NCBI GenBank assembly: GCA_018873245.2
Contig: JAEMBT020000003.1
Location: forward strand, 9,009,843 to 9,073,842
DNA length: 64,000 bases
Direction: 5' to 3'
Source of the DNA: Archegozetes longisetosus
Taxonomy: Eukaryota; Arthropoda; Arachnida; Sarcoptiformes; Trhypochthoniidae
Shown: piece by piece, positions 48,851-61,806 of the stretch
Position numbering within the stretch: the stretch's first letter is position 1
How the letters are laid out: each line of letters starts with the position of its first letter
Program-made: the position numbers and the translations under genes
Notes under the pieces: generated by a model
Seen by the model: the letters and a program-made list of their open reading frames with translations, nothing else
Databases searched by the model: none
What the model was told of the DNA's origin: nothing

Positions 48851-51800
48851 TCATTTTGATTTTTTATTAGAAGTAGATTTCGATTTGGACTTCTTATGAC
48901 TTTCTCTCTCTGTTTTATATCTTTTATGTGATGACGAACTCCTCGAACGAGAACGTTTACCCCTTTTATGGGATCTGTGCCGACTGTCATCTCTCGATTT
49001 CGACGACTTCGACGACTCCTTACGGTCTTTACTCGGCTTCCTTTCACTTCTCGACCGATCTTTAGATCTCTCTCTCGAAGACTTGTAACTGCTATAACTT
49101 TTAGAATCTTTATCATTGTTTCGATTAGAACTTCGACTACTTCTTGAACTAGTCTTTTCTTTTTCAGAATTATCGATAGTTATGGAAAGTGTCATTTTTT
49201 CTGCAAACTTAGAACGATCCAATTTGACTTTTCGAGGATGGTTATCACTCAAATCATTAGACGATTCATCATTATTTTTCACTTCCTTGCTCTCACTCAG
49301 CTGACTTTTTGACCAATTTTTATTTGAATTATCTGAATTTGTCACCCGATCTCTTTCCCTATCTTTTCTCTCTCTATCCGAGTCTTTATCTCTTCGTTCC
49401 CTTTCATCGTTTTTCGATGTTTTTGACTTTTTATCTGAATTTGAAGTTTTGTCCCGTTTTTCGATGATCGCAGCCCTCAATGGTTTCTCCAAAATGGCTT
49501 TTTCTGCTTTCTGCAGGATATCATTTGGCAAAGACTTATCATTTTGTGCTCCTCTGCTGTCCTGATCTTCAGATTTTTGGCTTTCTTCGAAATCACTGTA
49601 ATCTTCTTCAAATCTAAGATCATTGAAGTCTTCATCCCATTTGCATTTTGGAACTTCAACTTTGGGATCAGTTTTGTCGTTATTTTCCGAATCACTTCTA
49701 TTCAACTGATTGTAATTCAAATCTGCTCGCAAGTCACCCGCAGCTTCAGCTAAATCTTCGTTATCTGTATAGTCGACCAACTGTACCTTATCAACAACTG
49801 CTTCACTCTCTTTTTTGGCCACTTCTTCATTTGTAGTCTTATTAGAATCGGTAGAAAACTCAACAGTACTATAATTCGGTAAATCGGCTGAAAATTCATC
49901 CAAATTTGAATTTTTATTATCAGATATCGAATCAATTCCATCGTATAATTCATAACTATTAATTATATTTTCGGGATTAAGTTCATTGAGATTATTCAGA
50001 ACAGCATCATTATTGACTTCAGTTTTAATTCGTTGATTAACTGAACCCAAATCTGTCTCATATTGATTAACAACTTGTAAATGCGAAACATCAGCTTCTT
50101 GTCGACTATCCACGGATGTCAAATCTTGGTTCGAGTTCTCTTCAGAAGTGTCTTTCATTTCTTCCTTCATATCATCACTAGTTTTAGCCTTGTCCACACT
50201 TTCATATTGTTTGCTATGCTTTTTATGCTTATGCTTCTTCTTTGACGTGCTTTTCGACTCGTCGGTTGCTTTACCATTCTTACTATCTTCTGATCCTTTG
50301 CGATGTCTGTGATGATGGTGATGTTTATGATGCTTTTTTGACTTATCTTTATCTTTATCTTTCTTTTTCTCATTTTTATCATCAGTTTCATCAGTTCTGT
50401 CGTTTTCTGGAGAAACAACTGACTTATTGTCAATTTCTTTATGACTTTCATTATTAGCTGGCGTCATTTTATTGGCATCACTTTCAACTTCTTGTGTTTC
50501 TTTTTTGACTTCACTCAACTCAGATTTGGTAATACTTTCTCTAGTTTCAGGCACTCTTTCATTTTCGTCTTTGAGTGGAGTTTTGCTCCGACTCTTATGC
50601 CTGACCTCATCACGAGTTCGACTTTTTTCATTCGATGACTTGTGATTACATCGAGAGCTATTTGTCGGCTTTGAATCCTTGTTTCTGTCATCAGATCGAC
50701 GCGAACGATATGACGAATCATTTTGTTCATATCTCTTGATTCTGTTATCGCGATATTTACTATCTTTTTCTCTGTCATTCTCGTAGCCACGTCTCGATCG
50801 GCCATATCTTCGCGAAGAATCGCTATAATGAGGTGATCGCGACCTACGATAGCGAAAATCTCGATTATAATTATATCGCGGTGATGGAGAGCGCGAACGT
50901 CTTCGATAACGATCTCTAGAACGTGAACGTCTTCGCGGTGAATATGATCTGGAACGCGATGATCCACTATAACTTCTGGAACTAAAGCTAAACCTCGAAG
51001 AACGTGATGATGAGGAGGATGAAGAAGACGATGATTCAGAACTGGATCGCGATCTACTTGATCGTGAATGACTACGAGATCGCGAACGTGTAATACTCCT
51101 GGCTTTTGGACGGCGTGTTGGTCGGGACTCTAACTGTCGAGTAAATCGATTGACTCGATCTTCATAATCGTCATAATCAGGTTTAGAATAAGGATAAATG
51201 TTATCCGTCAGAAGTGGTGCGGTTCCTAAAGAATTAGAAGTTAAGGATCAATTTTTGGATAAAAATTCTATAACTTGATATAGGAATGAAGCATACCCGG
51301 AGGCGGCGCTTCAGCCATCGCCTGGGGGTGGCCAAGAGTGTGATGCATAGGACCAGTTGGTATGTGAGATCGCGGACCCATATATCCATAGGGATCGTGA
51401 TAAGCGGGTGGTCTCATTTGAGGCGTATAGCCGTATGGCGGCACGTGAGCCATACCTATAGGAAAGCCTCGAGGGTCAGTTATTGGCCTGTAATAGCGAG
51501 CGTCTTGTGTCAGACCAGGTCTGGGATATACATTTCGAGGATGTGGTAATATTGCTGGTGGTCTACCTAATAGTGCATGACTTGGCTGTTGGCCTACTGT
51601 AGTACGGATTGCACGAATCGGGCCCTAAAATATAGAAGTATAGATTGACTAAAGTTTGGTTTCAATACTTATAGTAAATCTTTGTAATCATACGATCATT
51701 CGCGGCGGTCGAGCGTATGCAGGGATTGTTAACAATGGCTGATTTTGATAATGTGGTAAAGTTACAATTGGATTGGTTTCCGTTTGATTCGTCTGTTCTT

Positions 51801-53808
51801 CGTTGGTCTCATATGATTCTGGGGGCTCATCAACTAATGGAGTATTAGAACCAGTCGCTGTCTCTTGTTGTGAATCATTTGCATTTCTAATTAATTAAAC
51901 AAAACTACTTTTAGACAAATCAAAAACAATTTATTACAACTTACCCTTCATTTGAGTCATTAGTTTCATCTAATTGTTGTGAAGGCGTCTTATTTGACTC
52001 AGTCGAAGGTTGAGCTACAGGTTGTGCTTCGACTACAGGCTTTGCTACTTCTTCCTTTTTAGGCGACCCTAAAATAACTTCGTCCATAGTGACATCGGAA
52101 TTGGTCTGAAAGGGAGACTGAGGCCGCTGTGGACTGGATCGAGTTTTGATCTCAGCATTTTCTGAATTTGTCTCGACAAGATTTTTAGTCTGAAGGTTTT
52201 GGACATTGGTCTCTGTTTGCGATTGCTTAATTTGATTATTTTTGATGTGATCACTAATATATTTATCCCTTTCATATCCAGTGTCATTTTTAAACTTAGC
52301 GACAGATATACGCAAATATCTATTAGGTATCAAAGTATCGGGCGATACATTAACCTCATGACAAGTCGGACATTCGTGATTCTCTGATTCCAATAACAGA
52401 GTTCGCACACCTTTAGGATAAAATTTGTTTACATAAATATATGATTTATATTTATTTAATGACAATTTTAACAAAACTGAGAGTATTGTAAAATCTAAAC
52501 TATAGAAATTATTACATTCATCACAATAACTGTTTCCACAACATGGTATCAGAACTGCATCTTGAAGTAAGTCTTGACAAAGAGTACATTTGAGATCTTC
52601 AGGTATTTCAGGCAAGGCTGGTTCTTCTTTCTCCAATTCACTATTAGGCAGAAAGGGAGCCTTTTCTTTCTTTACTACTTTATAGGCTTCACTGCGGATG
52701 AACAAAATCATTAGAACAACTATCAGAAAACTTATAAACTACTAAACTTACTGGTCAATAATAGGCACTGCATAGTCTCCACTGGCTGTTAGAAGAGCTC
52801 CTTTTTGGTCAGCTTTCGCGGGTATCATAAAACTACGAGGTATTCCAGTGCTGCGCTTCACATCAGTCTTTAATGACAAATTATTACAATTAATCATAAA
52901 AAATATATCAACTTTTTCAATCGAATTCTTACATTATTAGTGGGACATTGTTTGATGTAATGTCCCGGTTGTCCACACCGATAACAAGTGTAATTAGAGG
53001 GTAGAGGACCGACAATACCTCGATTTTTGACATACTTTGATGGATCGTATTCTTGTGTCGACTGAGACATCATTGCTTTTATTTTTTCATCTTCTGTTCC
53101 ATAAGAAGTCGAAAGATTCGAGGACTATGAGATTACAAGAAAAATTATGCTCTGAATTAGTGAGTGAAGCTAAAAACCTCATTTAGAAAACGTTTTTCTG
53201 TTCAAATTAATGGGTCAATAAAAGTATAATCGGGTCATCTGTTCGTTACAATAGTTTTTAACTTACCTTTGTTATTTTGTCTAGTTCTATATGACTCGGA
53301 CTGTTTGCCTATTAGAAAGTTTAATAAAAAAAGAAAAAAGATAGTATCATATTTAAAATATAACTTTAATCCTCAATTATTAATTTCATACTCCCTTCGA
53401 TGAGTTGTTCTCGTGTCTATCCCTGTAAAATATGAAGATTATTGTTAATTTTCTGAATAGTTTGCTATAACTTGGTTAACGTGATACCAGGATTTTTTCT
53501 GATTTCCACTGACTGGAACTCTGGCCACCTCCACTGATGTGTTTTTTGGTATAAGTGTCGAATCGGATTCATAAACTAGAATTCAAAAATAAGCAAATCA
53601 TTAGTTAATCAAATTCAAAAAGTCAAAATCATAACTGAATACCTTCTCCGGTTTGAGGGTTAGTTATCTGAAGGTCCAAATCAGCACTTCTTCCGATCTT
53701 TCTCTGTTTCATAATTTCTTTCTTGAGATCGGCCACTGATATGTGCAGTCCATCGAATATAACTGTATGTTTGTCTTTACTACTTTTGAACTTATAATGT
53801 ACTGACAT
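48851..53808 (-). CDS. RBBP6: RBBP6-like DWNN/zinc-knuckle/RING ubiquitin ligase with Arg/Ser-rich tail
   Basis: RBBP6 (Snama in flies, Mpe1 in yeast) is an E3 ligase and a component of the pre-mRNA 3'-end cleavage machinery. Eleven minus-strand exons: 53808-53643, 53575-53488, 53422-53392, 53308-53267, 53124-52933, 52867-52752, 52691-52516, 52410-51945, 51886-51694, 51624-51297 and 51225-48851. Phases are consistent and give 1390 residues. The ubiquitin-like DWNN domain is residues 1 to about 80 (VHYKFKSSKDKHTVIFDGLH, DLQITNPQTGE). The zinc knuckle CYRCGQPGHYIKQC is at 156-169. The RING starts at Cys247 (CTLCQDLLQ, IPCCGNSYCDEC, CPTC). A proline-rich segment and a long RS/SR tail follow, then Lys/Glu/Ser-rich sequence with a histidine run and a basic end. 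Intron 7 (52515-52411) is 105 bases, stop-free and in frame. Confidence 0.95.
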
Positions 53809-55343
53809 TTTCTTTATTTATCAATATATTTATAGGATTTCTCAAAACTTAAATGTTTTATAATTGAATCTAGTTATAATCCAAATAATTTTGCAAAAGT
53901 ATTGATATTTACAGTTCGAAAACAGTTAAAGTTTTAACAAAAAACATGTCATTAACAAAATGGAAATCAACAAAAATAAGAGTGATAAGTTTTGCAATAG
54001 TTCCAACTTTTATGAATCGATAGCAATAAAACAATTGCAAAAAGTTGACCAAGTTTATGCTTTTATAAGATAATTAAACGCAAAGATGTGCTTAACCATA
54101 AAATGATTTTCAGGGAAAAAATTGTTCTTCTCTTTATTTGGTTTGCAGTCAATATCAGAGGAATTTTTTGAGAAAATATAATAAAAGCCTAACTTTTGTT
54201 GACCAGAAATACTAATATTATTATTAAATATAATTATAAGCAAATAAAGTATTCGTTTTATAGTAAAAAATATTTTCTCTTTTATAAATAATTATTAATT
54301 AATAAAAGCCATGAAATTATATGAATTAATAGATAGCTTGCAATTCGTTCTATTGTTTTATGGAAGACTCGACAGATTTTCCGCTAAATCGCAATCAATA
54401 CGTATTTTGCTGTTGTCACTGATCCCAATCTGAGTTCTCTTCAAATCGCATTCGATTCCAATTGAGTTGTCCTTAAATTGAAAAGCAATTACAATTTCAA
54501 TACCATTTCAATAATAATAGTAATAATAAATCATTTAAATCAAGCATAAGTGAAATATTGCAATTAATTAATTGAACTTGCGAAACACTTACCCAAAAAG
54601 TAGGATTCGCTCTTTCTGTAGAGATGTATTTCTGTTTACCTTTTGAGCCAATTTATTAAATGCATTCACGAATATATGATTCTATTTATTGTTCTTTCAT
54701 TCGATTATTAATTAGAATTCACTTCAAACTTAGTGTTCTTTAAATATATTACATTTGAAGTCAAATTTAGAATATTATTTAACAAACAGTTGTGCAAATA
54801 AGTGGTCAAATACTTTGTCTAAATAACTAAAAATTGACGGCTTTCTACGAAAATGGTTCGACAATAATGGAAATATGGCGAACACAAACGCAATTGAAGG
54901 GTACGTTTAATGCACTGAATGCAATTATCAGGTTATAATGCGTTTGTCTACGTCATTCACTATAAATGGTGTCATTCAATGCTTTCGTCAATAGCGCGTG
55001 CGCCCAACTTTATGCGCCTTTGAAAAATTTAGAACTTTATCAAAATTTTAATTGTTTTTAATGTTTTTATTTAATTTGATTTATTTTTAGCCCAAAACAT
55101 GTTAATTATGTTCTGAAAATAGCGCTAAAGTTGAGTTGAATCTAATTAAAAGTTATTAAATGTCCACAAATGTTGCCTGAATCGGCGCTCACTTGTAGCT
55201 AATTGGAAACTACTTTTTCATAGTCAATATTTTTCAACAATAATTACAATGAATTTCAGCTAATACTAGATAACTATTCAATAGTCTATTAATTATTAAT
55301 ATATTTACATATTTTTATTATTCATAACTCGAGACTTAAGAAA
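53809..55343. promoter_or_regulatory. Head-to-head intergenic region of RBBP6 and SPT20
   Basis: 1.5 kb between two divergent start codons, AT-rich, with a mildly GC-richer patch at about 54990-55020. No core promoter motif could be assigned; its role as promoter for both genes is inferred from geometry. Confidence 0.4.
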
Positions 55344-58300
55344 ATGCCGAAAAGTTTGGAGCAAATGTTCAATTATGCAGATGTAAGAAATCATTAATCA
55401 ATTTATTTGTTATTAAAATCTTAAAAATGTCTCTATTGTTTAGTATTTATTTCAAATGTCTCAAAATGATTTGACACAACTTAAGCCTAAAGATAGTAAA
55501 CAAGCCAATAATAATAATAAATCAATTGATGAAAGGTTGTTGGATTTGATAATTGAGGAAAAGTCGAAAAATGCTAAACTTAAGGTTAAAACCTAATGAA
55601 CTTCATTACGGACTATTAGTCAATAATTGATTGATAAATTACAGGATTTAACCAGTGGTTCATTTGTCTTAAAGAAATTGGTGGCAAAGGAAAAACTAAA
55701 TCATTTAGTAATTAATCTGTTTGCTGGAAATGATGGCTATAGTGTTGGCCTTAAACTTGATGATAGCGAAGATTTAATCGAAACTATACGATTGCCGTAT
55801 GAAGAAAATCAGTTATTAGACTATATCGATAATGAAGAATTGCCACCATTTCTGCTCGATCTTATCGAGAATTCTCCACTTATTAATAGCAATTTATTTC
55901 ATAGTGGGTGTCTAATCATAGAGGTTCGCGATTATCGACGCTCTGCCGCCACTCATTCACACCATTATTCGTCAAATTGGGTTCTTTTAAGGCCGACAAC
56001 TCAAAGCCTGACCAACGATGTGATTAATATTGTTAATAACACTAGTAATGAGTATTTGTGGACTAATGAAAGTAAAGCTGAACTAGAAGCACAACTCATT
56101 TTAGCCACTTCTCCACAATTATGTCTCGATCCGAACCCAACGGTTGCTATTCTATCAAATATGTTGTGGAGAAAGAAACAAATGTTTAGAGAAAATAATT
56201 TTATAAAGTTAGAAATGCTTTTGATCAGTCTTAAAACTTTTGTTTAATGATTGTATTTAATTATTAACACAGACTTTCGAAGAGATGTTCTCAAACCACT
56301 GTAAATCGAATTAAAAAGTTTGAGTCAATGGCTGGCCCTAAAAGTCTTCGATTGCATGAATTTTTAAAGAAAAGAAACACAAAAACATCATCTCAGTCAA
56401 AATTAAATAAAGCGGTAATTATTGACTATCATTTCCTATCATTTTACTCAATGATTACTGTTTTTTTGATATTGTTTGAAATTTATTTAAGATTCACTAC
56501 AATATTAACGAATCCCCAATCGAACCAATTACTGTTAAAAATATTGGTGTAGAGAAGTTCGCTAAAGAGTTGCCAAAACCACAGATAACTAGCGATAATT
56601 CATTGGTTAGTAAATGTCAGGTTTGGGTATGGATTGGAATTTCTCAAATTTGTGTTTTGATATAATATAAAGGTTAAAGTAGAAGAATACATAATGGACT
56701 TCATGGATGATAACAGAAGATCGCTAACTAATGTAACAATACTTCATAGACCTAATGATGACACCTACTTTGGTCAACTTTATATTGACAAACAGGGACA
56801 GATTCGAGGCTCGACCTGCACGTATGCACTTAAATTATTTAATGTTTAAACTAATGACAGTGTGATTTCATGAACATATTGAATGTTTTAGTTTTCAATT
56901 GGGCACGAAGCAGGCAACGAAGCGATATATCGACCAATTCACGGAAATCTTAACAGAAAACGGGCGTAAATCAGTGAAAATAACTCATCAAATTCCAGGT
57001 CAAGTGCCACAAGTGAGTTACACGCCTGCAGCAACTGCTACAGGAATGACAACCACAGCAACTAAAGATCCACTCGAAGATGAGGGCATGAATTTAGGAA
57101 CGACAACACCAAAGAAGTGTAAATTAACAGCATCTGTAGAGCAGAGTCCTCCTCTTAGCTCGGCAGCTCTTTTACAAAGCCCTATAATATCTCCGACTTC
57201 GTCCGCAACAGTCACTCCTAAGCCCGTGGAAACTCTTAGTATACCCGCAGGTTAGCAGTCATTTACTAACAATAGATTTGCTATAAAATGCCTGTAACTC
57301 TAATTGCTATGAAACGCTTTCAAAAGTGTTTTCGCCTCCATCTAAAGCTACATCTGACTCGAGTTCTCCTTTGCTTCCGAGTGGGATTCATGCGACTACT
57401 GGTTCGACAACTATCGCTGAATCAGCACTTGCTGTAATCCTCACACCATCCGCTGGAATCGCTAAAAGTACTAACTTTACTAATACCAAAACTAATACAA
57501 CTCTCCGTACTGTTCAACTCCTATTTTAACCCTTTTCTAAAAAACTAACGTTTGTAACGCTTTTATTGTCCAATGGATTATGACTAGCAATAATTTGAAA
57601 ACATCCAATTCTTCAAAACTGATAGACTGGTAATCAAATTTCATTTAACTTGCCTTTGATCTGAAAGTTAAGATGTTAGAATTAATGTTTTTAAAATTCA
57701 ATTTCCAAGATGTTTCGATTTGTTCTGATTGATTGTTTGTTGTGTTTGGATTTGCAACTTAATGGATAAACATATATCTTCCATATACTAGTTTTTCATT
57801 CCATACATCGAAATTCAAAAGACTGTTATATTGGATAGAAATATGTTTATTCGATGAGTTTGAAATTTAAACAGAACGCAATCAAATTGGCAGATATCTC
57901 AAAAATATTGATTTTGATATTTTAAACCTCAAATTAAAGGCAAGTTGAATGAAATATGATTATCAGTTAATTAGTTTGAAAGATTGAGAGTTTTAAAATT
58001 ATTGTTAGTTGGAATCTATTGACAACAGAGAGAGTTCGATTCGTCAGTTAAACTTTGGCTAAATTTCAAATTGGGTTTATTTCTATACAATTGTCTTTAG
58101 TTGTTTTGTTTATCTTCTGTTTCTTTGAGTGGAATGAAGTTGATTCTTATAATTGTTTATGATTAACGTGATTGCTGTTGAACTTAGTATTTCAAAGTGG
58201 TGTTAATTTTGAAACAATATTTTGATAGGTCTACAACAAGTCGATTCCTCGGATGCAACACAGCCAATAGCTACATCGACTCCATTGCCAACTGGTGTTA

Positions 58301-58923
58301 GTCTAACGAGTTTGAGTTTAGCTCCAGTTCAACAAAATCTCCGTTTGCATAACTTAGTATCGCTGACACCTCAAGGTCTAGCTGTTCCAATTTCGCTGAC
58401 AATGATGTCGACTCCTTCAGGACAACAACCTTCTATAATGACAACACCTGGAAGTATGATCGTTAGTCTGGATCAGAGTCAGCAGAAGGATGACGAGAAT
58501 GTGACGGTCACATATGCGGCTACTCCAACAACAGTCCTTATGTCAACCGGAGCTCCTGGTAGTAATGTCCTATCCGTTCCAATAGGAATGGCTGGAAGCT
58601 TAGGCGTTCATCAGTTGAATGCACAATTCATAACAAATCAGTTAAAGCAAACAACTGGCCAGATACGAACGGCATCGCCTCAGGTCTCACTTCTCCAGAT
58701 GAGCAACACTCCAACTGTTCCAATATTAAGACCATTAGCTCCACACACTTACGCGCCAACATCTTCTTCTACCACATTTTCTCAAATACAACCATCAAAT
58801 ACACATTCAATCACAACGCTTACACCTCAACAACAATTAACGAATGCGCTTAGAAGACAAGCCCAACAACAAATACAAATCGCTCCACAAAAACCTCAGA
58901 GAAAGAGACAAACCAAAAAATAA
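55344..58923 (+). CDS. SUPT20H: SPT20 homologue, SAGA complex subunit
   Basis: SPT20 is a structural subunit of the SAGA histone acetyltransferase complex. Exons: 55344-55382, 55444-55584, 55645-56207, 56273-56414, 56492-56620, 56673-56821, 56892-57250, 57327-57506 and 58229-58923, giving 798 residues. The N-terminal SPT20 domain is very clear: LVINLFAGNDGYSVGLKL, IRLPYEENQLLDYID, ELPPFLLDLIE, HSGCLIIEVRDYRR, AELEAQLILATSPQLCLDP. KSLRLHEFLKKR and the FQLGTKQATKRYIDQF block follow. The C-terminal half is Ser/Thr/Pro/Gln-rich and ends in a basic KRKRQTKK-like tail, as in the human protein. The exon 5 donor is ambiguous (56605 or 56620; both in phase). Exon 8 (180 bases) is flanked by phase 1 on both sides, so it can be skipped; reading through its donor would give a shorter protein ending at 57529. 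Confidence 0.93.
57507..58228 (+). other. SPT20 intron 8
   Basis: 722 bases, AT-rich; donor CTCC|GTACTG, acceptor TTGATAG. No other content was recognised. Confidence 0.5.
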
Positions 58924-59732
58924 GATTAATTTAAATATTTAGTTATTTCTATTTTGCCTGAATCGCAACACATTTCAGATGATTTTTATCATTTAAATAA
59001 TAGGATGAAGTAATTGTTTTATACTCATAATTTTCATGAACTGCCTCTTTTAAATTATATACACTTTAAATATTTATATCAACTGTAGAATTCGTTGTTA
59101 GCTGTTGATTATTTATTGTAAATTTTATTCGATCAAATTGTCTTAAAATTTCGAATGAAGTCTGTTTCATTCAAATAAATTAAATCATAATTTGTACTAA
59201 AATCTAATTTATTGTTAATTTTGCAAATCACATCGGCCAAACAATTAATTTCCTAGTATAAGGATTCGAATAGATCTAAGTAGCTATTCATTCCAAATAG
59301 ATATATGATATGATAAGTAAAAGTTTTGTTTAGATTTTAGATTGAAAATAAGCTAAGTTTTCCGAATGCATGCTCTCGTGTTCTGCAATCATTATTTAGA
59401 ATGAAAGTATTTGACGTGAAAAAAGTAGGCACACAACAGCTAATTTCAATTCAGACATTATTTTCTGCTCGAATGACAAATTAATCGTTGAATTGAAAAT
59501 CCGAAGGAATTAAAGCATAATGTCAATGCACAAAGAGCTCTATTAATAGCCGCAGTAACACACTATTGACAGTTAATTATTTGGAAACTAACTTAAAGGA
59601 AGCGAACATGAGGTTGATATCCGGGAAACAATTTGAAAAGTGATTTTAAATGATAAATATGTTGTAAATTTTCAGATTACAAGTCAAGTGATTGTTTTGT
59701 GATGTGAGTAAAGCATAAGTTGTTCCAACATA
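58924..59732. other. Spacer between SPT20 and copine
   Basis: AT-rich 3' UTR and promoter region, same-strand neighbours. No coding content was recognised. Confidence 0.55.
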
Positions 59733-61484
59733 ATGTCAGTACATAAATCAACTCTAGAACTTACCATTAAAGGCAGAGATTTCATTGAGAGATGTATTAA
59801 CAAAACTGATCCACAATGTATTGTATACTTGAAGACTACTTGCGAAAAGAAATACTTAGAAATTGGTCGAACAGAAGTGATTCGCGGCAGTCGTAATCCT
59901 AATTGGAGTATCAAAGTCCCGATTGCTTATAGATTTAATGAATTGCAATCACTAAAGCTTGAAGTTTGGGATTATGATATCTGTGCAGACAATGAGCTTT
60001 TGGGAGAACTACAAGTCTTATTGGGAGCTATTGTTGCAGCAAAAGCAGAAGTCGTTAAAAAAAGATTGAGACTCAAATCCGATGAAGGAAAAGAATCAGT
60101 GACTGGAGAGCTATGGCTTAGCATCGATGAAGTAGTTGCTTCTAAACAGATGGTTGACATGCAGTTTGAAGCTAGAAGTTTGCCACGAAAAGACTTTTTG
60201 GGTAGTTCCGACCCGTTCTTCACGGTATCTAAAGAGAACTTTGACGGATCGTGGACTCAAGTTTATAAAAGCGAAGTCATTCATAATACTTTGGATCCTA
60301 CTTGGCCACAACTTTCAATAAGAGTGGAAGATCTGTGTGACTCTGATTATGATAAATTATTGAAATTCGACTGTTATGATTGGGACAGACATACAAACGA
60401 CGACTTTATTGGATCATTTACTACATGTTTAAGTAACTTAAGAAGTAACTTTCCACACAGTAACGCGTTCGAATTGTCTAATGGTTTCAATATAAAGTAT
60501 GCTGACGTCAAGTCTAAAAGAAAGAGTATGAGAAATAACTTTGGATTTTTATTACTAAAGGAGTTAGAATTCAAACAGATTCCAACATTTTTTGATTATA
60601 TACGAAGCGGAACACAAATCCATTTTATGGCAGCGATAGATTTCACTCAAGATTCTCAATGGTTTCATTACATCGATAAAAATAGTGACAGTATTAATAA
60701 CTTTGAATTTGTCATTAGAAGCTTAGGCGAAATCATTCAATGCTACGACTATCAGGGACTTTACGGGGCCTTTGGATTCGGGGCCAAACTTTTTCCAAGA
60801 AATGAGTTGTCGCATTGCTTCAATATGAATATCAATTCAATACTACCTTATTGTGATGGCATTGAAGAGTTAATTAGTAGCTATAGATCAATATTCAGAT
60901 CTATAGAACCAGACAGCCCAAGACATTTCGCTTCTGTTATCAATCATGTTTTGCAATTGACGAAAAATTTTCAGGATGGAAAGCACTATTTTGTTTTGAC
61001 TATAATTACCAGCGGAAGTAATAGTGATAATGCCGAGACTTTGGAAGCTATAGTGAAGGCATCGGCAATGCCTCTCTCTATCATATTTGTAGGCATCGGT
61101 AATTCGGCCTTTACTACTTTGAAACGATTGAGTGGAGATTCGACTTGTTGTCGAGGCTGGAGAACATACAGAGACAATGTTCAGGTATTTCTATTATTTT
61201 AATTTATCGTTAATACAAAAAACTAAATGTTTGCTTCCTTTCAATGTTTGTTTTGATTGCATTCAATCAATTGTCTCTTTGTTACTGTACTTAAGTGTTC
61301 AACGAAGCAATCATTAGTTATTCATTTGATTACTTATAACCCTTAGTTTGCTATGCTGAGAAATTATTTGAATCATGACTCAAAGTATGAGGAAACTCAA
61401 CGAAAGTTTGCACAAGAATTGTTAGAAAAAATACCAACACAAATGTTACAATTCATGGAGACACGTAATTATCTGCCACAATAA
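59733..61484 (+). CDS. Copine (two C2 domains plus a vWA-like copine domain)
   Basis: Copines are calcium-dependent phospholipid-binding proteins that bring partners to the plasma membrane. Exons 59733-61184 and 61347-61484, phase 0, give 529 residues, the usual copine length. C2A covers about residues 1-120 (IKGRDFIERCINKTDPQCIV, VWDYDICADNELLGE). C2B covers about 128-260 (ARSLPRKDFLGSSDPFF, HNTLDPTWPQ, CYDWDRHTNDDFIGSF). The vWA-like domain begins near 290 (IHFMAAIDFT) and continues with YGAFGFGAKLF, FVLTIITSG and ILFVGIG-like IIFVGIGNSAF. The stretch after AIDFT reads QDSQW instead of the usual ASNGD-type sequence, so the MIDAS-like metal site may differ. The last exon supplies the QFMETRNYLPQ end. 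An AATAAA at 61578-61583 is a plausible poly(A) signal. The paralogue number cannot be assigned. Confidence 0.94.
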
Positions 61485-61577
61485 AACCTGATAACTATTT
61501 TGGAAAGTTGATTTAGTTACTTAATGTTTGAATAGAAAACCTAATATACTAAAATGTCAATATTTCAGCAAACTTTT

Positions 61578-61583
61578 AATAAA
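61578..61583 (+). promoter_or_regulatory. Candidate poly(A) signal of copine
   Basis: AATAAA 94 bases after the copine stop codon, in the gap before the convergent CRAL-TRIO gene. Confidence 0.5.
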
Positions 61584-61806
61584 ATGTCAATTTAATCGCT
61601 ATAAAATTTTATTGAGTATATATTTAAAACTTCAGTCATAAAAGTGATTGAAGAAAAAATACACGATACCCTTATTGTAATTTATATAAAAGATAAATTA
61701 TATTCACGTTAAAAATTGTAAAACTTTTTGTAAAAGTTGATAGAAAAATTTTAGTTATAGAAGCCATTCTGATTATATATAATATTAAAATTAATCTAAA
61801 TTGATT

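Noticed and set aside
48838-49116. 92-residue basic minus-strand frame overlapping the RBBP6 end
   Set aside because: Alternate-frame shadow of the Lys/Arg/Ser-rich RBBP6 C-terminus.
50515-50967. 150-residue minus-strand frame rich in Ile/Arg/Asp
   Set aside because: Out-of-frame reading of the RBBP6 Arg/Ser-rich region; the true frame is open from 51225 to 48851.
52411-52515. Extra 35 residues within the RBBP6 RING as constitutive coding sequence
   Set aside because: It has proper GT and AG ends, and removal restores CDECVRTLLLESENHECPTC, matching the family; kept only as a possible retained intron.
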